A stretch of 64,000 bases of DNA. It comes from CAIJXB01 sp964455905 (lineage in GTDB: Bacteria; Chlamydiota; Chlamydiia; Chlamydiales; Rhabdochlamydiaceae). A model generated the notes under the pieces. That model made no database searches. It had not been told where the DNA came from and was given only the letters and a program-made list of their open reading frames with translations. The stretch spans positions 62,001 to 126,000 of the forward strand of contig CAYVYN010000005.1 in assembly GCA_964455905.1 (NCBI GenBank). The letters run 5' to 3'. This document shows positions 44,158-54,500 of the stretch, piece by piece (within the stretch, counting starts at the first letter, position 1; each line of letters starts with the position of its first letter). Both the position numbers and the translations under genes were made by a program.

Positions 44158-45410
44158 GGACGAAACGGAGCAAATAAAAGAGAAGAGTTGTGTCCACCAA
44201 ATCCAAAAGAATTTGACAAAGCTACTCGTATCTGATGTGGTTTTGCTACATTAGGAACTAAATCTATCCCTTCAAGACCTTCTTCTGGATTCATAAGATT
44301 AATCGTCGGATGAAGCATACCTGTTTGAATCGCTTTAATAGTTGCTATAGCCTCTATTCCTCCTGCAGCACCAAGACAATGACCTGTCATAGATTTCGTC
44401 GCATTCATCTTAATGTTACGCATATGTGATCCAAAAACCTTTATAAGAGCTTCTACCTCACACATATCCCCCGCTGGAGTAGATGTCGCATGAGCATTAA
44501 TATAATTAACCTCTTCCTTAGAAATACCTGCGTCTGCAAGAGCGTTTTCTATACAAAGACTTACACCGAGTCCATCTGCACGAGGACTAGTCATATGGTA
44601 TGCATCACAAGAGAGCCCACCGCCAAGATACTCTGCTAAAATAGTAGCACCTCGCGCTTGTGCGTGCTCTAAGCTCTCGAGGACTAAAACACCAGCACCT
44701 TCACCCATCACAAAACCATCACGGGACTTATCCCAAGGGCGGGATGCAGCAGCTGGATCCTCATTTCTTTCAGAAAGGGCTTTGCAAGCAACGAAACCAG
44801 CAAGACCAACCGGAGTTAAAGAAGCTTCGCTTCCTCCGCATACCATTAGGTCAGCTTCCCCATTTCTTATATGCTGCGCAGCAGAAATGATACAGTTATT
44901 TGATGTAGCACAAGCTGTAGAAATAGAATAGTTAGGACCCATAAAACCTAGATCCATAGCTAAAAGAGCTCCTCCCATATTAGTAATAATAAATGGAACA
45001 AAAAACGGAGTTAGCTTTTTAAAGCTTTTTGTAACAACTGTTTCTACCCCATCGGAAAAAGCAGCCATGCCACCCATACCAGATCCTACAAGAACACCAC
45101 AACGAGCTTTATTTAACCCGTTTAAAGCCTCTCCTGAAAGACCTCCCATTTCCAATGCTTTTTTACCTGCAACCATAGCATAACGAATAAACGGATCAAC
45201 TCTACGAGCCTGTTTTTTATCTATATACTCACCGGTATCAAAATCTTGAACACTTCCAGCAAATCTAGTGGGATATTCTTCACAAGGAAACTCTTGAATC
45301 GGTTTAATACCACTTTTGCCAGCAAGAAGCTGATTATAAAAAAAATCGACGTCCGTTCCAAAACAAGAAACAACACCCATACCTGTAATCACAACACGTT
45401 TCTTCTTCAT
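44154..45410 (-). CDS. fabF: Beta-ketoacyl-ACP synthase II FabF
   Basis: Elongating condensing enzyme of type II fatty-acid synthesis. The catalytic Cys is in ISTACATSNN, and the two His in NAHATSTPAGD and KSMTGHCLGAAGG. The 418-residue length is normal. I chose ATG 45410 (MKKKRVVITGMGVVS), with GGAG five bases before it, over GTG 45416. It forms an operon with the Nudix gene. Confidence 0.97.
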   Translation of the reverse strand: MKKKRVVITGMGVVSCFGTDVDFFYNQLLAGKSGIKPIQEFPCEEYPTRFAGSVQDFDTGEYIDKKQARRVDPFIRYAMVAGKKALEMGGLSGEALNGLNKARCGVLVGSGMGGMAAFSDGVETVVTKSFKKLTPFFVPFIITNMGGALLAMDLGFMGPNYSISTACATSNNCIISAAQHIRNGEADLMVCGGSEASLTPVGLAGFVACKALSERNEDPAAASRPWDKSRDGFVMGEGAGVLVLESLEHAQARGATILAEYLGGGLSCDAYHMTSPRADGLGVSLCIENALADAGISKEEVNYINAHATSTPAGDMCEVEALIKVFGSHMRNIKMNATKSMTGHCLGAAGGIEAIATIKAIQTGMLHPTINLMNPEEGLEGIDLVPNVAKPHQIRVALSNSFGFGGHNSSLLFAPFRP

Positions 45411-45497
45411 ATCCACTCCATATCCAGTAAAAGTGCCATAAAAATACGAAATATTCTATTAATTATGCAACAATTTTATGAAATTCAAACAAATACA

Positions 45498-46109
45498 TTA
45501 CTTATCTAAAACTTGCCTAAGCTGTTCAAAACCAAATATAAAAAGAGCTATGGCAGCAAAAATCCCCATCACAAAGAGAAAATAACTAAATAAAATTATA
45601 ACACCATCTTCTTCAAGGATCCCTAACCCCAAAAAAAGAATAGGCAACGCAGCCAACATATTCGATAAGGGAATTGGCAAAGGAAGAGACAAAAAAAGAG
45701 CTAAGCTAGTAACCAAAAGGCCATTAAGTATACGGGAAAAAGGACTGCTGACAAGACCAGGGAGCCTCGGACGAGCTCCACGCCTTACAATGCGACAAAT
45801 CTTTCGGATTTTTTCTAAAACGATTTGAACACTACGACTGGATAGCTTTTTTTTCAAAATCCATTCCGGCCACCAAAGATTTTTAGAAAAAATCAATCGC
45901 AAGCCTAAAAAAGTAAGAATGAGTCCAAATACAGCTGAAAAACCAGGGATTTGGATTGGTAAAGCGCAAGGAAGGCTAAACACAACCAAAAGAACAGCGT
46001 AGCCTTTACCTTTTAGAACGGTAAAAAGATCCCTAATTTGAATAGAATTTTGCGTCTTTGTCAGCTCGAAAATAGCATCTAGCATTTTTGAAAACGACGC
46101 GGGCTCCAC
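45498..46109 (-). CDS. ExoD-family integral membrane protein
   Basis: A 203-residue hydrophobic protein with about four to five membrane segments. The ExoD pattern is visible in GYAVLLVVFSLPCALPIQIP, GFSAVFGLILTFLGLRL, the RPRLPGLVSSPFSRILNG loop and LPLPIPLSNMLAALPILFLG followed by EEDGV. ExoD was named for an exopolysaccharide phenotype in rhizobia; the biochemical role is unknown. It starts one base after the stop of the 7TM-HD gene, so the two are co-expressed. Confidence 0.82.
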   Translation of the reverse strand: MEPASFSKMLDAIFELTKTQNSIQIRDLFTVLKGKGYAVLLVVFSLPCALPIQIPGFSAVFGLILTFLGLRLIFSKNLWWPEWILKKKLSSRSVQIVLEKIRKICRIVRRGARPRLPGLVSSPFSRILNGLLVTSLALFLSLPLPIPLSNMLAALPILFLGLGILEEDGVIILFSYFLFVMGIFAAIALFIFGFEQLRQVLDK

Positions 46110-46110
46110 T

Positions 46111-48243
46111 TTAAATTCCTTTTGAGGGATACTTGATGCGCAAATGCCTAGTAATTAACAATGTTTTTACCATAGTTTTTTTGATTGTACAAAGCTCTTG
46201 AAAGGTCAAAGGACACTCATCAAATTGCCCTTCTTCTGCTTTTTCAGAAATTAACCTATCTACCATTTCGGCTAAAGCTTCTTCTGTAGGTGAATCTAAT
46301 GAACGAGAGGCTGCCTCTATTGTATCTGCAATCATAATTAAAGCAGATTCTTTAGTATGTGGCTTAGGACCCAAATAACGAAATAATTTTTCATTTACCT
46401 TCGATGGATCCCCACCCATCTGTTCTATCTGTTTACAATAAAAGAAATAAACTAAAGTCGTGCCGTGATGCTCTTTAATTACGTCAATAAAACTTTGAGG
46501 AAGATGGTATTTCTTGGCTAAAGCTTCCCCTTCAGCTACATGAGCGATAATCACATGGGCGGATTCTAACGGGGTTAATAGCTGATGAATATTAAATCCC
46601 CCAAGCTGATTTTCGGTAAAGTAATGAGGATTAAATAATTTACCGATATCGTGATAAAGAGTAGCTACACGACAAAACAAATCATTAGCACCTATAGACC
46701 TAGCGACAATTTCAGCAATGTTGCCAACAACAAGCGAATGTTGGTATGTTCCAGGAGCCTCGAGGCTGAGCCTTCTTAAAAGCTCATTATTTGGATCCAT
46801 GTACTCCATAAGACTCATATCGGTCATAATGTTAAATACTGATTCAAAAAGAGGAAGCAATCCCACTACAATAATAGCTGTAGCAGTCATAAAAATAAAT
46901 GCCGCGGCAAGATCAAAAACACACGACACTTCAAAAAGATTGCTTTCCTTTAAATAAAAAGCAAAGAGAACTGGTACACAACAAAGCCAAACCTTACCAC
47001 AAACTTCAAAAATATCTTTTCTTCTATGTAAACCCCTAGCAAACATAATAGTGCACATCGAGGCTATCAAATTTAATACCAAGAAGCGATCATATTCGAT
47101 AGACAAACTAAGACTAATAATCACAGAAAGAAAAATAGACGTGAAAAGAGCTATCCTAGCACCCAAAAGCACACATAAAAGTAAAGAGGCGAAAGGAACT
47201 ATAAGAGGAAATCGAACAGCCTCAACTAAATTATACCCTTCATATAAAAGAAGATATTCTGTGGCTTTTGCTAAAAACAAAGTCAGTAAAGAAATCAGAG
47301 TCAGCAAAGTAAGTCGACGTAGAGAAGAAAAAATTGTCTTATGATATAATTTTAAATAAATAGTAGTTAAAAGAGCTATAATAACGCTAAGTCCAAGACT
47401 TCCTAAAATAGAAATAATAGAAACTTCTCCCTGAGCTTCTCCTAGAGCATTTTTTAAAAATTGAACTTGCATCACATGTTTAGAAGTAACCTTCTCTCCA
47501 GGCTCTAAAATAAAGCTACCCGACTGAACAAGAACATACTGCTCCGGAATGCTTTCTTTCACGCTCTGCTTAACACGTTTTTCAAGGCCTAAATCTTCTT
47601 CAAAAGCCCATTTTCTTTCTGCAAAAAAATCAAACACAAAAGAAACCATCAAAGAATCTGTTTCTCCAGCAAAAACATATTTCTTAACAATTTCCCAATA
47701 GTTCGAAGGAATTGAAACCACTCCCTTATCTTCCTTATCAGCAGGATAGCTAAACAAATGATCCGTTGAAGACTCAACAATCTTCATTCTCTCTATTGTT
47801 CTAGGATCTGAAAAACGACTGTCCAATAAAAAATTTTCGAGAGCTTCTGTATATTCATAAATCTTTTCAAAAGTAACATGAGGAATTTTTTTACGCCAAG
47901 ACTGATCTTGTATTAACCCTTCTTCAAACTCTCCACTTACTTTGGCTAGTTCTTTAGTATTTAGTCGATAAATACTTCCTATATCATGAATCGCCTGCTG
48001 CTGTAAAAAAAAAGTTTTTTCTTCGTCTGGGAATTCAAAAGATGTTTGGGCTACAACATACTGTTTAGAAATAGAATTTACCTCTAAAACATCTACTTTT
48101 ACTTTTTTAAGCTGAAGAAAAAAAGAAAGAGATCCTATAAAAAGTAAAGCCAAAAAAACACGCCAACTAAGCCTTGCCATTTTCGAAATGCCACGAATTT
48201 CTGGTTTTTCTCCACTCTCTACACCCAAAGCGGAATCTTTCAT
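46111..48243 (-). CDS. pgpH: 7TM-HD phosphodiesterase, PgpH/YqfF-like
   Basis: A 710-residue membrane protein. After an N-terminal helix (about 30-45) comes a 7TMR-HDED-type extracytoplasmic region (FPDEEKTFFLQQQAIHDIGS), seven membrane helices (about 275-475) and a cytosolic HD domain. The HD motifs are PGTYQHSLVVGNIAEIVARS, ATLYHDIGKLFNPHYFTE, IIAHVAEG and IKEHHGTTL. This architecture is that of PgpH, which degrades cyclic di-AMP in Firmicutes; chlamydiae are known to make c-di-AMP. Enzymatic specificity is inferred from architecture. It leads an operon with the ExoD-family gene. Confidence 0.88.
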   Translation of the reverse strand: MKDSALGVESGEKPEIRGISKMARLSWRVFLALLFIGSLSFFLQLKKVKVDVLEVNSISKQYVVAQTSFEFPDEEKTFFLQQQAIHDIGSIYRLNTKELAKVSGEFEEGLIQDQSWRKKIPHVTFEKIYEYTEALENFLLDSRFSDPRTIERMKIVESSTDHLFSYPADKEDKGVVSIPSNYWEIVKKYVFAGETDSLMVSFVFDFFAERKWAFEEDLGLEKRVKQSVKESIPEQYVLVQSGSFILEPGEKVTSKHVMQVQFLKNALGEAQGEVSIISILGSLGLSVIIALLTTIYLKLYHKTIFSSLRRLTLLTLISLLTLFLAKATEYLLLYEGYNLVEAVRFPLIVPFASLLLCVLLGARIALFTSIFLSVIISLSLSIEYDRFLVLNLIASMCTIMFARGLHRRKDIFEVCGKVWLCCVPVLFAFYLKESNLFEVSCVFDLAAAFIFMTATAIIVVGLLPLFESVFNIMTDMSLMEYMDPNNELLRRLSLEAPGTYQHSLVVGNIAEIVARSIGANDLFCRVATLYHDIGKLFNPHYFTENQLGGFNIHQLLTPLESAHVIIAHVAEGEALAKKYHLPQSFIDVIKEHHGTTLVYFFYCKQIEQMGGDPSKVNEKLFRYLGPKPHTKESALIMIADTIEAASRSLDSPTEEALAEMVDRLISEKAEEGQFDECPLTFQELCTIKKTMVKTLLITRHLRIKYPSKGI

Positions 48244-48559
48244 TTGTCTCTCCTTCTCAAGCTTTAACCCATCTTGCTTTGTTTCCTCTTAAAAAACAAG
48301 TTCCCGGAAAAGATTCAATATTTACCTTGAAAATTCTAAATTCATTCATCCTCGATCTTCGCAGATCTAGGAAAATCCCAAGCGTTAGATATTTAAATTT
48401 TAACAAGACAACTCTCGCATTAAAAAGAATTTTAATTCAGTTAGTTTAAAACACTCACAAAATGCAAAATACAAAGTTCGGAATCCAAGATTTAAAAACT
48501 ATACGCTTAAAGCAGATCCCCTTCCAAACAATGAAAGGGGGTCTGCTTTAATACATTCT
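48244..48559. other. 316-bp intergenic region between pgpH and the autotransporter gene
   Basis: Both flanking genes are on the minus strand. It holds the upstream region of pgpH and, at 48507-48551, the autotransporter terminator. A short GATCT-TCGC-AGATC hairpin lies near 48355. No clear promoter pair for pgpH and no coding signal. Confidence 0.5.
48507..48551 (-). terminator. Terminator of the autotransporter gene
   Basis: Long inverted repeat just past the stop: TTAAAGCAGACCCCCTTT pairs with AAGGGGATCTGCTTTAA (minus strand) around a ten-base loop, with one mismatch. It ends in TTTAA, a weak U-tract. Confidence 0.65.
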
Positions 48560-51500
48560 TTAGAACCCGAATCTCGCCTCTGCCGTATACTTCTGAGCGC
48601 TATAGCCGCCTGTAAACTCGCCATCATAGGTGAAGTTTATACCTAATCTATCTTGATACATAGTACCAGCTATCATGAGTCCTGGAGAAAAAAGGTTTCT
48701 ACTTGGAAAATACCCTGTGACAGTGAAAGGAAACTCACTGGCTCCAGCAAATGATGCTCTATAATGAGATCCTTTGACCCTCACTTCCCTTACCCAGCTA
48801 ACTTTAGGTGAAACAGTCCACTTAGACTCTTTGACGCAAACACACCCAGCAAACTGTAAGCCTAGCTCGTTACGTAGCATAATCGCGTTGCTTTTACGGA
48901 TACGTAGATTCCAGTCTCTAGCGCCAGTTTCCTCGTAGCTGTTTTCTACTCCAGCTAAATAGTCAAAACTATCAAACGGTCTAACAGTAAAGCCGCTAAA
49001 TCCTAAGTTGATTCCTGTATCTATATGAGATAGAAGCTCTCTTCCTTGGCGCTGCCCTTTGGCTGTCTCATGAACACCTGGATAAAAAATGTTTCTTGTT
49101 GTGTTATAGCTGCTCCAACCTCCGATAATAGACGCGTTCCCGTAGAACATCTCCCCTAAGAACGATAGATAGAGTCCTCCGTAACCAGTATTAACATCGC
49201 CATGACCACGGTTTTCTTTCCAGTTGATGTGTGAGTTGGTATAGCCACCAAGAGCCCCTGCGTAGAAGTAGTCTAAAAAGTGAGCATCAACCCCAGCTAC
49301 TGTTCCAACTAATTTACTTTGATATCCGACCTGAGGGCTATGGTTATAAGTATTCGACTTTTGATTTAATACATTTCCCATACCAGAGAGCCAAATATGG
49401 ACTCTTTTCGTATCATCTTTACAGGATCCATCTTCTAGAGCGTAACATGATTTAGTATCTAAAGCATTTTGCATCCTAGAGCTAAGAGCTCCTCTTACCT
49501 CTATAGAAGCGCTTTCTTGTGCAATAACAAGTCCCTTTAATGCAGCAGGCTGCATCTTGTTCAAGGTATTTGTCATCTTATTTGGATAAGAAGCAAGAGG
49601 CATAAGGCTTCTAAGGACACCTGGTAAAAGGGCATTAGAAACAGTATCTACTAAAGGTAAAGTAAAGGATACATTGAGTCTATTCCAGTCAATGACGTTA
49701 TCTAATGAAGTTGCTACTGCATCAGCATTGCGCCCTGTTACCTCAGGAAAAATTTGCAAAGGAGTCACCGTTACACTAATGGAAGAAGGATTGCTATAAT
49801 CCAAAGTAGCAGTCATAAATAACACTTCAGGGACATCTGCAGAATTAAATTGCCCACTAATAGTCCCTCCGACATCAAGAAGGTTTAGAACTTGAGGTTT
49901 TGGATAAACACCCGGTGATGGAAGAATAAGAGCCCTTGAAAAAGAGTCAATCATAAAATCCCCTTCTACTAAAAGATTGGAGCAAATCAATGGATTGATC
50001 CTTACTCCCAAAGTAGAACCAGACTCCATAGAGACGTTTCCATTAATAGTAAGCGTTGATTCATTAAAACCATCGCCTCCTGCTATAATTCCAGATACAA
50101 CTACGTCTGCATTTATTTCTCCTTCCCCTAAAAGAATACCCGCTGAACCTACTTCGACACTTAAACTAGCTGGAGCACTAAATGACTCGAAGCTACTAGA
50201 GCTAAAACTACTAGATTCAGGAGGAGTAGACCCTTGCATTACACCACCAACATAAAGGGTTCCTTCATCAACGACAACATAGCTTGTCACTGTAGTAGTA
50301 CCATCTAAAGCAAGAGTTCCAGGGCCTGTTTTTGTGAGGGTATCCCCTATAACAGAACTAGTAAACGTTAGGGTGTTTTTTCTACTACCGTTATTTTGCA
50401 CATCGACAGTAACACCAGCATCTATAAATGTAAGATAACGACTCGTTGAAAATGTATCTGTGGCTTGTAAGGCTCCATCAAAACCTACCGCAAAGATTTC
50501 TACCCCAGAAGATCCTAACTGATTATCTTTAGATACAGAATACATACCACTTTGTAATGTAAGGCCACCAGTATAGGATTGACTGTTTGTGACAGAAAGT
50601 ACAGAACCTGGTGTCCCAGTCATTCTAAAAGAACCGGCTCCGCTAATGCTTCCTGAAAAGGTTCCATTTTGTTCTTGATAAAAAGCAATCTCTGTTAAAG
50701 AACTTGTCGTAATTGTAGTGGAGGCTAAACTAAAGCTATTACCTACAAAAGAGCCCTCGGATAAAACGAGCGTTTTTAGACTTTCTCCTGTTAGAGGAAG
50801 AAGCTTTAACGTTCCATCACCAAGCTTTGTGATAGAAGAATTTCTATCTAAACTACTAAGAGCGCCTGTAAAAGTTACTATGTTATCACTAACATCTATC
50901 GTCGTAGCTATTAATTTCTGAAATCCTTTTGAAGAATCGATTGTAGAAGCCGAAGCAACCACTTCTAAAATGCTTGTATCTAGGCTGATCATAGATCCAC
51001 TTCCTAAATTCTGATCCGTAGAAAATTGCAGTGTACTCGAGGCAACTGTCGTATTCCCATAGTAAGCTGTGTTTACGCCAGATAAAAGAAATGATCCCCC
51101 TCCAGATAAACTAAGAGCAAAATCCCCCGTTATAGTACCTGATAAGGATACATCCAATCCTGTGGCAGTAGAAATAGGAGCCGTAGCATTCAAGAAAAGA
51201 GGTTCATTGAGTATCATACTAGATAAAACAGTGAGGCTTCCTCCACTAAAAGTAACAGGAAATCCGCAAGGTAAGTTCTCTGGTATAGATACTGAAACAA
51301 TCCCTTCCCTGATTGTAAGTCCGCCTTCAAAGGTGTTAATTCCCCCAAGTGCCATAGTACCGTTGCCTACTTTTTCTAAAGCACCAAGACCACTGATAAC
51401 ACCATTCCATGTTAAGATAGCGTTTTTACCGACATTTACAGTTGTTGTCTTTAGATTGTTTAGAACCATCGCTTGGGCTACTGGAATAGTAGCTTCAACA

Positions 51501-54500
51501 AGTAAAGAACCACCATCTCCTGTCAATATGTTTGCGAAATCACCCAAAGAATCATCCTGATTGATTTGAAGCGTTCCATAAGAAAGAGTAATCCCTCCTA
51601 TATTCGCATTAGCTCCCAAAGGATTTAAGTAAACTGTTCCTGTTGCAGATTCTTCCCCGATAACCAAATTACCTGAGCCCGAAATAAGACCATCAAGCTC
51701 TAAAACTTTATTTGCAAGAGCACTAAAAGTAGAGCTCGTCAAACTACTTAAGGTAATAGCTCTAGATAACTGAACTCCACTATTTGCTCTAAGAGTTCCT
51801 CCTGAGCCTGTAATAGAACTAGTTGAATAACCTAAATCATTATTTGAAGATATTGCCAATATCCCGTTTTTAACCGTTGTTCCGCCTCTATACGTGTTTG
51901 AAGATATTGTTTTCATTGTGAGTATTGCGCCGCTATCTATAGCGTCAATTATAACTGATCCATCTCCACTAATTGTACCTGTAAAATCTCCATTATTTGA
52001 CTGAGAAAATGTTAATCTAGCGCCAGCAGAAACCGCTATGGTACTACCTTGTAAACTATTTGTAGAGCCTTTTAATCCACCTTCTGAAACAGTGACTTTT
52101 CTAATATAATCTTGACTTGGAGAATCTAAAAACAAATCTCCTGATCCTGTTTTTGTAAGGGCAGATAAAGCACTGGAATCAACAGAACCTGTAAAGGTCG
52201 CAAGTATTCCGGAAGAAACCTGTATGCTACCATTTAAAGTAGATAAGTTTTTAGGAGAAGAAAAAGAAGCGCCCACAATTTTTAAAGTGCCCCCATCAAT
52301 CACAATATTATCGCCCTTTCCTAAGTTCCCATTGTTACTTACCTCTAAAGTACCTCCAAAAATTTGTGTAGTACCGAAGTAGGTATTAGCCCCAGAAAGA
52401 ACTAACGTGCCAGTATTTTCTTTAACAAGCTCCAATCCAAAATCCCCAGATAACACATTAGAAAATGTAGCCGTTTTCGTTGAAGCTACAGAGAATAGAC
52501 CGTCTGTAGAATCAAACGTCATAGGAATGGCAAGAGTCATGCTCTCTGTAAGGCTTAAAGTTCCTCCTTGAAAAACAAGACTTCCAGATAAATTCGATGG
52601 AGCGCTAATTGCAATAGAACCTTCTACCAAACTAAGAGCTCCCGTATATCCATTACTAGCTCCCAAGGTTAGTATACCCAAGCCTGTTTTAGTAAATGAC
52701 CCAGAGCCGCTAATGAGTCCGTTCCATGTTAAATTTTTTCCTGTGTCTACTTTGATCCCTGTATTTTTATTAGCTACTAGACTCATGGGCTGAGGCGCAG
52801 CCATATCAGAGCTCACAAATAAAGAACCCCCATTACAAGTAAGAACATTTGCATTAGACCCTAAAGAATCATCTTGATTAATTTCTAATGTTCCATAGGA
52901 AAGAGTAATTCCTCCTTCATTACTATTAGCGCCCAAAGGATTTAAGTAAACCGTTCCTGTTGCCGCCTCTTCTCCTATTTCTAACGCTCCCGAGCTTGAA
53001 ATTAGCCCTTCTACCTTAAGCGTCTTGTTAGCTAAAGCGCTAAAAACACTCTTTGTTCCCGAAGTTAGTGTGGTATTGCGAGATATAGTACAGGTATCAT
53101 TAGCCCTAAGAGTTCCTCCAGAGGCTGTTATCACAGTAAGATCTTGGCCAAGGTCACTATTTCGTGAAATAGCAAGAATACCCTTTTTAAGGGTAGTACC
53201 TCCTTTATAAGTATTTGAAGAAGTTGTCCCCATGCTTAATACAGCACTGCTCGAGCTAGCATCCACAATAAGAGGTCCATCGCCACTAATAGATCCCGTA
53301 AAGGTTCCATCACTTGTTTGAGAAAACGTTAAATTAGTACCTGATGCAATAGAAATTTTACTACTTGCAAGAATATTGGTACTAGCACTTAAACTACCCT
53401 GTGAAATGGTTACATTAGGAATCGAAGCCTGACTTAAAGGATTTAAAACTAGCTTTCCTGTTCCTGTCTTAGTAAGAGTAGAGCCGGTCTTAGAGTCCAT
53501 CACGCCTGTAAATGTAGCATTATATGACCCATCTACCTGAACAGTGCCATTTAAAGTTTCAAACCCTTTTTCTGTCGTGAAGCTTCCATTAATAAGTAAA
53601 GTTCCTCCACTTAAAATAATAGAACCTGCTCCTCCTAAATTAGCCGCTGAAGAAACCTTTAAAATCCCTGTGGAAATTGTCGTTTTACCTTGGAAGGTAT
53701 TTGAACCTGAAAGTTCTAAAGTTCCTCCTCCACTAAAAACGATTCCATTAGCTCCGGATAAGATACCCGAGGCAGTAAGCACTTGACCTGAAGGGATTGA
53801 GAAGTTTGCATCTGCCAAGTTTAAATCCATGTTAACTGGAGTACTAAGAGTATTTCTTGCGGCTAATACCCCTCCATTAAAATAGACAATCCCACCAGTA
53901 GGTAAGTTTGCTGCAGATCCTATCGAGAATGTCCCTCCAGTTAGATAACTTCCGCCTGTATAGCTTGGGCTTCCCGTCATGACAAGAGTCCCGGATCCTA
54001 TTTTACTTAAGGAGCCTCCTCCCGAAATAGTTGCCGAGTAGGTTGTGGTAATATTTGTAGACCCAATCTGACCAACATCAAAGTCTACTGATCCGGAAGC
54101 TGCGCCAGTAAGACTTATATTTCTACTAACAGTAAGACCATCAGCAGAAACTCTAAAAGTAGAATCTGCTGCCATGTTCACCGCGCTCGTAACTCCCAAG
54201 GCTCCCGCTGAAGTGATTTCTAGTGTACCAGCCTGTGTCACGTTAATAGGTCCAGTAAAATTACTGCTTCCACTAGTTAAAATAATAGTCCCATTGCCGT
54301 CGTAATTTATGCCAGCAGCACCTGTAATTACTCCTGAAAGAGTAAGGGAAGCGCCGCTTACAGTCTCTAAATTAGCCGCCTGCTGTAAGGTAATAGAAAC
54401 ACCTGAATTCAAACTAGCTAAAGCTTTTAAAACACCGCCTTTAAACAACAGTGCTTTTGCAATATTCGTTCCTCCTCCTAAAGACTGTCCTGAGGTAATC

